A stretch of 64,000 bases of DNA from positions 62,001-126,000 of the forward strand of contig NZ_RQZH01000002.1 of assembly GCF_003932845.1 (NCBI RefSeq). Reading direction: 5' to 3'. A program made the translations under genes and the position numbers. Of this stretch, positions 1 through 6,822 are shown in pieces (position 1 is the first letter of the stretch; every line of letters begins with the position of its first letter). The DNA is from Prevotella sp. OH937_COT-195. Lineage in GTDB: Bacteria; Bacteroidota; Bacteroidia; Bacteroidales; Bacteroidaceae. The notes beneath the pieces are model-generated. The model ran no database searches, had not been told where the DNA came from, and saw nothing but the letters and a program-made list of their open reading frames with translations.

Positions 1-297
1 TTCACCGACAATGGCAAAAAGGCTTTCGCAATGCAGGCGGTGACTACCCCCGACGGTGTGGTTCTGGGCGAAATGGAGCAGACCATATACGACGAATACG
101 GAGATGCGCAGTGGGCAGTTGATATGGAAGGCGACTATCCTGGCATGAGCATTGTAATGGCAGAGGAGTATAATGGGAACTTGCGATTGTGGTATGTTGA
201 CACAGCACCCGAACATACCAACTGCGGAACGTTCACCGTAAAGGGAAACAAACTCATAAAACGCGAATACTACGGCTTCTATGTAATGGTAGATTGA
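1..297 (+). CDS. C-terminal fragment of an unrecognised protein (cut by the window edge)
   Basis: The reading frame is open from the first base and ends with TGA at 295-297, so this is the last ~98 residues of a gene that begins before the window. The visible part is acidic and rich in Tyr, Trp and Gly (for example YDEYGDAQW and KREYYGFYVMVD). It looks like the beta-rich end of a secreted or periplasmic protein. I do not recognise a family. A strong inverted repeat (358-394) about 60 nt downstream could end its transcript. It converges with the minus-strand DUF5606 gene. Confidence 0.6.
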   Translation, partial: FTDNGKKAFAMQAVTTPDGVVLGEMEQTIYDEYGDAQWAVDMEGDYPGMSIVMAEEYNGNLRLWYVDTAPEHTNCGTFTVKGNKLIKREYYGFYVMVD

Positions 298-357
298 CAG
301 TTTGCAGAGGTGCGATATGACACCGGTGTAAGGCACGATGCGTTTCCGGCGTGATGC

Positions 358-438
358 AAAACAGGCGAAATTGAAAAGCAATTTCGCCTGTTTTACTTTC
401 CAATTTCGCCCAAATTACATTGCAATTTCGCCTGTTTT
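358..438. repeat. Intergenic CAATTTCGCC repeat cluster with a perfect 16-bp hairpin
   Basis: Positions 358-373 and 379-394 form a perfect 16-bp inverted repeat with a 5-nt loop (core AAAACAGGCGAAATTG). Two more copies of the half-unit follow, at 401-410 and 423-438. The same core recurs at 10011-10090, 31607-31692, 46757-46842 and 59416-59478, always between genes. It lies between two convergent genes, so it may also act as a bidirectional terminator; the arm ends in a T-run on both strands. Confidence 0.7.
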
Positions 439-478
439 GATTCCGCGAAGGGAATATACGGCAGTGTGTTACGGAGTT

Positions 479-925
479 TTACTCCTGCTCCTTGCGGTCG
501 TCTATGTTGTCGCCCTCGGTCGGTTTCATTTCCGATTCAAAGTCTGTTATTCCGTTCTTGATGAGTATGTTGTACCACTGGAACAGTTTTTTGATGTCGT
601 TGTCGTGAACGCGTTCGCGGTCGAAGTCGGGAAGTATCTCGGCAAAGTATTCTCTGAGTTCTTTGCTCAATGCTTTCTTGTAGTTTATCGACACCTCCTT
701 GCCCTGCTCTTTGTCACGCAGCGAGGCGAGGATTGTCATAAGAGGAACGTCCTCGGCATCGGTGAACATTGCTATGTCGGCAAGACTCGTAACACGGTCG
801 GTTGCGAAAGCCGGTATGCGTCTGTGTGTTTCGTCGAGGGTTTCTACTATGAGGTTGGCGCGTCCGCGCGATACTAATTTGTAAAGACCGGGCTTTCCGG
901 CGATTGATAGGATTGTCTGTTGCAT
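479..925 (-). CDS. DUF5606 domain protein
   Basis: A 148-residue cytosolic protein. The N-terminal half (MQQTILSIAGKPGLYKLVSR, then the RRIPAF region) matches my memory of the Bacteroidota-specific DUF5606 family: a small N-terminal beta domain followed by a helical part, ending in an acidic tail. No catalytic motif is apparent and the biochemical role is unknown. It is the last gene of the minus-strand run nusB-yajC-ybbR-coaE, 56 nt after coaE, so it is probably co-transcribed with these housekeeping genes. Confidence 0.8.
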   Translation of the reverse strand: MQQTILSIAGKPGLYKLVSRGRANLIVETLDETHRRIPAFATDRVTSLADIAMFTDAEDVPLMTILASLRDKEQGKEVSINYKKALSKELREYFAEILPDFDRERVHDNDIKKLFQWYNILIKNGITDFESEMKPTEGDNIDDRKEQE

Positions 926-981
926 GTTATTGTCGTATTATTTATTATTATTGGGTGTTCTTTGATTTTTATGTGATTTTA

Positions 982-1554
982 TCAGAGATTTTCCAGAGGG
1001 TTCGTTGAGGGTACAAATCGCATTCCGACGAGTTGCGGAAGTAGCGGCGACCCGTCGTTGTTGACTATGATGTGGCTGCGACGGGCAATTTCCTCCTGAC
1101 TCATTTGGCAGCCAATCCACTGTTCGGCCTTGCGGCGCGTTATTCCGTCGCGTGCCATTATGCGTTCCATACGCAGTTCGCGTGGAGCCGTCACGCATAT
1201 TATACGGTCAACGAGGCGGTCGAATCCGCTCTCGAACAGTATTGCACATTCCATCCATTCAATTCCCGATTCTTCGAAATCGCGTGCCACTGCGGGATGT
1301 ACTATTGCGTTCACCGCCTTTTTGTTCTCTTCGCCGGCGAGCAGGAACTGTGCGAGTATCGGTTTGTTGAGTTCTCCGTTGTTGTAAACTTCGTTGCCTA
1401 CGAGACGTTTCAACTTCTCCTTTATTTCTTCCGAAGTGCGCATAAGTCTCTTGGCTGCGTTGTCGCAGTCGTAAATCTCCATGCCCTGTTCTCGCAGTAG
1501 TCGGCAGACATAACTCTTCCCGCTTCCTATTCCACCCGTTACAGCCGTCTTCAT
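982..1554 (-). CDS. coaE: Dephospho-CoA kinase CoaE
   Basis: This 190-residue enzyme performs the last step of coenzyme A synthesis, phosphorylating the ribose 3'-hydroxyl of dephospho-CoA with ATP. The P-loop GGIGSGKSYV is at residues ~7-16. The CoaE hallmarks DCDNAAKRLM and VHPAVARDF follow, then the lid-region Arg-rich stretch (ERIMARDGITRRKAEQWI). Length is normal for the family. Its ATG overlaps the stop of the upstream ybbR gene (ATGA at 1551-1554), indicating translational coupling. Confidence 0.95.
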   Translation of the reverse strand: MKTAVTGGIGSGKSYVCRLLREQGMEIYDCDNAAKRLMRTSEEIKEKLKRLVGNEVYNNGELNKPILAQFLLAGEENKKAVNAIVHPAVARDFEESGIEWMECAILFESGFDRLVDRIICVTAPRELRMERIMARDGITRRKAEQWIGCQMSQEEIARRSHIIVNNDGSPLLPQLVGMRFVPSTNPLENL

Positions 1555-2534
1555 TGTTCTTCGATGAGATAGTCAACCTTGTCTATTTCAGGTCTTGCGT
1601 TCCTTACCCCGTGTGGCACGGCAACGAGTCTTATGGTGCATTTGTCAGACGGATTTGCCGTTATGTCGTTGTAGTCTGCCACCACTTTGAAACTTGTCGG
1701 GCGTATCGAACGGTACATGCTGGCTCCTGTGACGAATATAACTTTCACTCTTTGTGGGAAAGTGCGCAACACCTTACCGGTCGGCATGTTGATGGCCGTT
1801 ATGGGAACTTCGAGTCTTTGCTCTGTCATAATGTCCGAGTAAAGTCCGATTTTCACTTTGTTCGGTATGTATTTCACCCCGTATATCCGTTTCAGTGCTA
1901 TGTCTCGTATCACGGTGTCGGTAAAATTCTGTAGGTATATCGGCACTGTAAACGCTTCTTTTATGCTGTCGAGCAGTTCGTCGGAGGCGTATATCAATAC
2001 GCTGTCCGGCCAAAACTTTACGTTTGCGAGATAAAGGCTTTCTCCCGGGTCAATCTTTCCGCTCATTCTTACCGGCACTTTCTTGCTCCGCCCGTATGTG
2101 TAAACAATGTCCAACTTGTCCGGTCTCATTCCCGTTATCTTGGTCGATTTGAACAAGTTTTGGTAAACCATTCTTTGCAGGTCGGCAGTTCCTATGGTGC
2201 TGCTGCGCTTCTCGTTCATGTATTTTGAGAAGTCTATTTCAATCGGATTTATCTTGTTCCCGTACACATATCCCATCACGAGGAAGCCTTTGTCGCGCAC
2301 GTTGACGCGCAGTGTGTCCTCTGTGTTTGTGGTGATGACCACGTTTTTCGGCACGTTTGTCAGCCTTATCGGCACGAGAATTTCTTGGTCGGTGTCTTCG
2401 TTCATTGCGAGCAGCCCCCAAAAGGCTCCGCTTGTTACGAGGAAGAACAAGAAAATAAGGGACTCCTTGTTCACTATTTTGAACAAGAAGTCCCTTATTT
2501 TGCGGAATGTTTTCCTTCCCTCGTCTTTTCTCAT
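1551..2534 (-). CDS. YbbR-like domain protein (CdaR-like), membrane anchored
   Basis: A 327-residue protein with a short basic cytoplasmic N-terminus (MRKDEGRKTFRKIRDF), one membrane segment at ~residues 18-40 and an extracytoplasmic part built of beta-rich YbbR repeats (for example LVPIRLTNVPKNVVI and VPVRMSGKIDPGESL). In Firmicutes YbbR/CdaR proteins regulate the diadenylate cyclase CdaA; no cyclase gene is adjacent here, so that role is only a possibility. I chose ATG 2534 rather than 2606, because the upstream start would put 24 low-complexity residues inside yajC. The gap to the yajC stop is then 19 nt. Confidence 0.85.
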   Translation of the reverse strand: MRKDEGRKTFRKIRDFLFKIVNKESLIFLFFLVTSGAFWGLLAMNEDTDQEILVPIRLTNVPKNVVITTNTEDTLRVNVRDKGFLVMGYVYGNKINPIEIDFSKYMNEKRSSTIGTADLQRMVYQNLFKSTKITGMRPDKLDIVYTYGRSKKVPVRMSGKIDPGESLYLANVKFWPDSVLIYASDELLDSIKEAFTVPIYLQNFTDTVIRDIALKRIYGVKYIPNKVKIGLYSDIMTEQRLEVPITAINMPTGKVLRTFPQRVKVIFVTGASMYRSIRPTSFKVVADYNDITANPSDKCTIRLVAVPHGVRNARPEIDKVDYLIEEQ

Positions 2535-2553
2535 TGCCGGTATGTGTGTGGAG

Positions 2554-2883
2554 TTATTTCTGCGTTGCGGAAGCCGCTGCCGTATTGTCGGCAAAGACTT
2601 GCGCACGATCTACACGGATAACCGTACCCTTTGCTATCTCCACTTCTATTATGTTGTCGTTGTTGTCTATGCGTTTCACTATTCCGTGAATGCCTCCTCC
2701 CACTACAACTTTTGCTCCTTCTTCGAGCGAGTTTTGGAATTCGCGTAGTTTTTTCTGCTGTTTCTGCTGCGGTCTTATCATAAAAAACCACATTATTACG
2801 AATATTACGACCAGCATCAAAATCATTGTCCAGCCGCCGCCTTGTCCCTGTTGTGCGGCATCTAAAAGCATTGTCGTTGTCAT
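2554..2883 (-). CDS. yajC: Preprotein translocase accessory subunit YajC
   Basis: This is a 109-residue inner-membrane protein with one transmembrane helix at ~residues 18-38, followed by the diagnostic FMIRPQQKQQKK motif. A small cytosolic beta domain comes next (GAKVVVGGGIHGIVKRI...). YajC associates with SecDF in the Sec translocon. It sits between nusB and ybbR in a minus-strand operon, an arrangement I recall as common in Bacteroidota. The C-terminal tail is Ala-rich and probably disordered. Confidence 0.93.
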   Translation of the reverse strand: MTTTMLLDAAQQGQGGGWTMILMLVVIFVIMWFFMIRPQQKQQKKLREFQNSLEEGAKVVVGGGIHGIVKRIDNNDNIIEVEIAKGTVIRVDRAQVFADNTAAASATQK

Positions 2884-2920
2884 TTTTCTTTTTTATTATT
2901 TCGTTGTTAATTTCTTTATG

Positions 2921-3922
2921 TTATATTTCTTCCGTTTTCTCCTCTTCGTTATCGGTGTCTCTGTCTTTCGTTTCGGCATTTACCGTTGCCGGTCTTATTG
3001 CCTTTATCACCTTTCCCGTGTCAATTATATAGCGTGCTATGGCATCAAGCATTCCGTTTATATACCCGAAACTGCGCGGTGTGCTGTATGCCTTTGCAAG
3101 TTCGACGTATTCGTTTATCGTAACGTTTATGGGTATGTTGGGGAATGTTGCCATCTCTGCTATTGCTATTTGCATTATTACCACGTCCATGTATGCCAGT
3201 CGGGAGAAATCCCAGTTACGCGATGTCTCGCTCATGTACCGTTGGTATTGGTCGGCATTAAGTATCGTCGCGCGGAACAATTTCCTTGCGAAATCCTTGT
3301 CTTCGTAGTCCTTGTATTCCGGCAACAGTTCTTGGTTTTTCCCGTTTTTCGGGTCGAAGCGTTTTATTGTTTTCAGCACGAAAGTGTCGACGATGTCTTT
3401 GTCGTCGTTCCAATATATGCTCTTCTCCTCGAAGAAAGAATCGAGGTCGGTGTTGTCCATGATGAGTGTGCGGTATATTTTTCTCCACAACTCCCGGTCG
3501 ACATCATATTCCTCCTCTTCCGGGTTGGCCATATATTCCTTGTATATCGCGCTTTGTTCAATATGCGACAGAAGTTTTCTTACAGTGTCAATCTCGTCTT
3601 TCCATGTTGTCTTTTTGCTTTCCACGAACTCCAAAAGCATCTTGTTGCTTTCCAGTTGTATCTCGAACTTGTTGTTGCAGAATTTCTGCGACGGCACTTC
3701 CCGTCCTTCTCTCTCTGCCCTTGCGGTTTCTATCTCGTTCTGTCTGCGTGCTTCGTTCGTAATGGCAACTATCAGTGAGAGCAGCATGTTATACATGTCG
3801 TATGCCTTTGACAGGCTGAAGAGCAGTTCTTTCTCTGCGTTATCCATGTTCCGATTGCCGTTTTGATAGTATGCGTAGGTTAACTGGACTACCTTGTTTC
3901 TTATGAGTTCTCTGTTTATCAT
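2921..3922 (-). CDS. nusB: Transcription antitermination factor NusB (long Bacteroidota form)
   Basis: A 333-residue protein, much longer than the ~140-residue E. coli NusB. The conserved NusB core lies in the C-terminal half: WDFSRLAYMDVVIMQIAIAEM, then the PINVTINEYVELAKAYS motif and a final helix with GYINGMLDAIAR. The N-terminal helical extension (MINRELIRNKVVQLTYAYYQ) resembles a divergent second copy of the fold and is usual in this phylum. NusB acts with NusE(S10) on boxA RNA during rRNA transcription. A -7 box at 3974-3981 starts the operon. Confidence 0.92.
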   Translation of the reverse strand: MINRELIRNKVVQLTYAYYQNGNRNMDNAEKELLFSLSKAYDMYNMLLSLIVAITNEARRQNEIETARAEREGREVPSQKFCNNKFEIQLESNKMLLEFVESKKTTWKDEIDTVRKLLSHIEQSAIYKEYMANPEEEEYDVDRELWRKIYRTLIMDNTDLDSFFEEKSIYWNDDKDIVDTFVLKTIKRFDPKNGKNQELLPEYKDYEDKDFARKLFRATILNADQYQRYMSETSRNWDFSRLAYMDVVIMQIAIAEMATFPNIPINVTINEYVELAKAYSTPRSFGYINGMLDAIARYIIDTGKVIKAIRPATVNAETKDRDTDNEEEKTEEI

Positions 3923-3973
3923 ATATGTAATTCCGTATTTGGATTAACGTCTTATGTGCATCATTATTTTGGG

Positions 3974-4004
3974 CAAAGGTATGCAAAAAAGTTATTTTGT
4001 GCAA
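3974..4004 (-). promoter_or_regulatory. Bacteroidota-type promoter of the nusB operon
   Basis: On the minus strand TACCTTTG (plus-strand CAAAGGTA, 3974-3981) matches the -7 consensus TAnnTTTG. A TTG at 4002-4004 sits 20 bp upstream, the usual -33/-7 spacing. The ATG of nusB is ~50 nt downstream. Confidence 0.7.
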
Positions 4005-4042
4005 GAAAAGCCTTGTTTTTTATAGGAATTTTAATAGAAAAC

Positions 4043-4073
4043 TTGGCGGTTTCGTTAAAAAGTGATACCTTTG
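4043..4073 (+). promoter_or_regulatory. Promoter of the rplY-pth operon
   Basis: TACCTTTG at 4066-4073 is a perfect -7 box, and TTGG at 4043 gives a -33 element with 20-bp spacing. The expected leader to the L25 start at 4169 is ~90 nt. Confidence 0.75.
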
Positions 4074-4168
4074 CACCGCTTTTTCAAACGCGTCGTTTGA
4101 GGTTTTCTCGTGTAATGGCGAATTAAGAGCATGTATTAATTAACAACTTAATTTAGAGTAACACATTT

Positions 4169-4780
4169 ATGAAAGAAATTAATTTGACAGGTCATAAGCG
4201 TGGCGACCTTGGCAAGAAGGCTACGAAATTGTTGAGAAAAGAAGGACTCGTTCCCTGCAATCTCTACGGAGAGGCAAAAGACGAGAACGGTCTTCCGAAA
4301 GCTTTGGCATTCGCGGTTTCAATGTCAGAACTGCGCAAAGTTGTATATACTCCGCACATCTATGTGATAAACCTTGACATAGACGGCGAGAAACACCTTG
4401 CAATAATGAAAGAACTGCAGTTCCATCCGGTAACCGACGCGGTGATGCACGTTGACTTCTTCGCAATCAATGACGAGAAACTCATTACCATCGGCATACC
4501 TGTTAAACTGAACGGACTGGCACAAGGTGTGCGCGACGGTGGTCGTATGAGCCTCATTGTGCGTAAGTTGGATGTTCGTGCAAAATACAAGGACATTCCC
4601 GAAACGCTCGACATCGATGTTACAAACATGACAATCGGCAAGAGCATCAAGGTAGGCGACCTCAGTTTTGAGGGTCTCGAGATGGCGACAAGCAAAGAAG
4701 TTGTTGTCTGCACAATCAAGGCTACGCGCAAGAGCAACGCCGCAAGTACTAATAACGAGGAAGAGGCTGCTGCCGAATAA
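4169..4780 (+). CDS. rplY: 50S ribosomal protein L25/general stress protein Ctc
   Basis: A 203-residue L25 of the long CTC type: an N-terminal 5S-rRNA-binding L25 domain (residues ~1-95, EINLTGHKRGDLGKKATK ... FHPVTDAVMHVDFFAI) followed by the C-terminal beta domain (residues ~100-190, with IPVKLNGLAQGVRDGG). The end is an acidic Glu/Ala-rich tail. It binds 5S rRNA in the large subunit. Only 71 nt separate it from pth, the classic ctc-pth pairing. Confidence 0.95.
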   Translation: MKEINLTGHKRGDLGKKATKLLRKEGLVPCNLYGEAKDENGLPKALAFAVSMSELRKVVYTPHIYVINLDIDGEKHLAIMKELQFHPVTDAVMHVDFFAINDEKLITIGIPVKLNGLAQGVRDGGRMSLIVRKLDVRAKYKDIPETLDIDVTNMTIGKSIKVGDLSFEGLEMATSKEVVVCTIKATRKSNAASTNNEEEAAAE

Positions 4781-4851
4781 AAGGCAGACCGCCCGCCGCC
4801 TCCTGAGAAACCTGTATTTGAAAACGACAAAAGCAGGATTTTGATAGGCAG

Positions 4852-5463
4852 ATGGATAAATACTTGATAGTAGGATTGGGAAATCCGGGTGATGAATACG
4901 CCGGAACCCGCCATAACACAGGATTTATGATATTGGACGCTTTTGCCAAGGCGTCCAATGTCATTTTCAGCGACAAACGCTACGGATATGTGGCAGAAAC
5001 ATCGCTGAAAGGGCGAAAGTTGATATTGCTGAAACCCACCACGTTTATGAATCTGAGCGGCAATGCCGTGAGATACTGGCTCAACAAGGAGAACATCGAC
5101 CAAACAAGACTGCTCGTTGTGGTTGACGAGATGGCACTGCCGCTCGGCACGCTGCGACTGAAAGGTAACGGCAGCAACGGCGGACACAACGGTTTGGGGC
5201 ATATACAGCAACTCATAGGGCAGGACTATGCACGTCTCAGGGTGGGCATAGGCAATGACTTTCCACGCGGAGGACAGGTGGATTGGGTGCTCGGTAGATA
5301 TACAGACGACGAAATGAAGGTTCTCGAACCGCAGATGGAGGTGGCGGTTGAAGAGATTAAGAGTTTCGTACTTGCCGGCATCGACATTACCATGAACCGG
5401 TTCAACAAGAAGAAACCCGTTTCGAAACCTGCCGCCGATGCCTCCGAACCTTCCGATGAGTAG
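4852..5463 (+). CDS. pth: Peptidyl-tRNA hydrolase
   Basis: A 203-residue enzyme that releases peptides from prematurely dropped peptidyl-tRNA. Family motifs are all present: [19 protein letters not shown] with the catalytic His at ~residue 22, [10 protein letters not shown] at ~residues 61-70, and [14 protein letters not shown] at ~104-117. The catalytic Asp is in VVDEM. The C-terminal ~15 residues (Ser/Pro/Glu-rich) extend past the usual end and look disordered. It follows rplY in a two-gene operon. Confidence 0.95.
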   Translation: MDKYLIVGLGNPGDEYAGTRHNTGFMILDAFAKASNVIFSDKRYGYVAETSLKGRKLILLKPTTFMNLSGNAVRYWLNKENIDQTRLLVVVDEMALPLGTLRLKGNGSNGGHNGLGHIQQLIGQDYARLRVGIGNDFPRGGQVDWVLGRYTDDEMKVLEPQMEVAVEEIKSFVLAGIDITMNRFNKKKPVSKPAADASEPSDE

Positions 5464-5663
5464 GTGTTCGAAATCAATCGTATAGTATGAAAGTACGGTT
5501 TTGTAAACCTTTACTTTACCGGTATCCTTACGTCTCTTTTTCTTCATTGCACGGTCTGTCTTCGGTTGTGTGAGGTGCACACTCTTTCTTACATGCAACG
5601 GAATGACTGAAAAACAAACACAGATATACGGCTAATTAATATTGGTCACCCATTTGTAAGATA

Positions 5664-6152
5664 ATGGAAAGGAAAAACAATATGCAACAGACAAAAGGCA
5701 AGGGGTATGCCGACGGACAGAACATGGGGGCGGAAACGGCACGTCTCGACAAGTGGCTGTGGGCTGCCCGCATATTCAAGACGCGCTCGGTGGCGGCAGA
5801 TGCCTGCAAAAACGGGCGTGTGACGATGAACGGAACAAACGTTAAGCCGTCGAGAATGATAAAGACCGGCGAGACGGTAAGTGTGAAAAAACCGCCGGTT
5901 ACTTACTCGTTTCGGGTACTGAAGTGTATCGAACAGCGCGTGGGAGCGAAACTTTTGCCGGACATTTACGAGAATGTAACCGACCCGAAGCAATACGAAA
6001 TACTTGAAATGAGCCGTATAAGCGGGTTCGTTGACCGTGCGAGAGGTACCGGAAGACCGACAAAGAAAGACCGCCGTGCCATGGACGCATTTGTGGATCC
6101 GGCAATGTTCGGCTTCGACGATTTTAACGATGATTTCGACTTTGACGACTAA
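5664..6152 (+). CDS. S4-domain RNA-binding protein (Hsp15/HslR-like)
   Basis: A ~162-residue protein with an S4 RNA-binding domain at ~residues 26-85 (ARLDKWLWAARIFKTRSVA ... NGRVTMNGTNVKPSRMI), as in the heat-shock protein Hsp15 that rescues nascent-chain-bound 50S subunits. The C-terminal part is basic (GRPTKKDRRAMDAF), then strongly acidic and Phe-rich (GFDDFNDDFDFDD). The start could also be ATG 5682, which has an A-rich, GAAAGGAAAAA-type leader; the domain is intact either way. It lies just before purN on the same strand, 24 nt apart. Confidence 0.85.
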   Translation: MERKNNMQQTKGKGYADGQNMGAETARLDKWLWAARIFKTRSVAADACKNGRVTMNGTNVKPSRMIKTGETVSVKKPPVTYSFRVLKCIEQRVGAKLLPDIYENVTDPKQYEILEMSRISGFVDRARGTGRPTKKDRRAMDAFVDPAMFGFDDFNDDFDFDD

Positions 6153-6176
6153 ATGACAACAAACCATTGACCGAAC

Positions 6177-6758
6177 ATGAAGAACATTGCAATTTTCGTT
6201 TCCGGAAACGGAACAAACTGTGAGAACATTATACGCCATTTTCATAATTCGAAAGTGGCTCGTGTGAAACTTGTGGTAAGCAACCGTCCCGACGCATACG
6301 CACTGACGCGTGCAAAAAATCTCGGGGTCGACACCGCCATTGTCGGCAGGGCAGAGTTTGCCGGGGCGCAAAACGTGTTGCCGTTGCTGCAGAAGCACTC
6401 GATTGACCATATAGTTCTTGCCGGTTTTCTGCTAATGGTTCCGGAATATCTTATAGACAAGTATGATGGCAGGATACTAAACATTCATCCCTCGTTGCTG
6501 CCGAAACATGGCGGAAAAGGCATGTACGGGCATCACGTCCACGAGGCTGTAAAGGCGGCGGGAGACACCGAGACGGGAATTACCGTTCACCGCGTGAGCA
6601 ACGTTTGCGACGGAGGCGAGATTGTGGCACAGTTCAAGGTGGCGCTCACTCCGTCGGACACGGTTGGGGACATAGAGGCAAAGATTCACGTTCTCGAGAT
6701 GAAACATTTTCCCGGTGTCATCGAGAAAGAAATCAAAGAGTTGTATACAACGGAGTGA
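6177..6758 (+). CDS. purN: Phosphoribosylglycinamide formyltransferase (GART)
   Basis: A 193-residue enzyme of purine biosynthesis that transfers the formyl group from 10-formyl-THF to GAR. The nucleotide-binding loop is SGNGTNCENII (residues ~9-19). The catalytic Asn-His pair is in LNIHPSLLPKHGG (~102-104) and the catalytic Asp region is GDTETGITVHRV (~137-148). Length is standard. A terminator at 6781-6822 closes the transcript and faces the end of the convergent barrel gene. Confidence 0.95.
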   Translation: MKNIAIFVSGNGTNCENIIRHFHNSKVARVKLVVSNRPDAYALTRAKNLGVDTAIVGRAEFAGAQNVLPLLQKHSIDHIVLAGFLLMVPEYLIDKYDGRILNIHPSLLPKHGGKGMYGHHVHEAVKAAGDTETGITVHRVSNVCDGGEIVAQFKVALTPSDTVGDIEAKIHVLEMKHFPGVIEKEIKELYTTE

Positions 6759-6780
6759 TTTGATGTAACTTTACGATATA

Positions 6781-6822
6781 AAGCGGCGCAGGGAATTTTC
6801 CTCTTGCGCCGCTTGTCTTTTT
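6781..6822 (+). terminator. Rho-independent terminator after purN
   Basis: AAGCGGCGCA (6781-6790) pairs with TGCGCCGCTT (6805-6814); the GGGA/TCCT bases inside may extend the stem. A T-rich run (GTCTTTTT) follows. It is the only DNA between purN and the convergent gene at 6821. Confidence 0.8.
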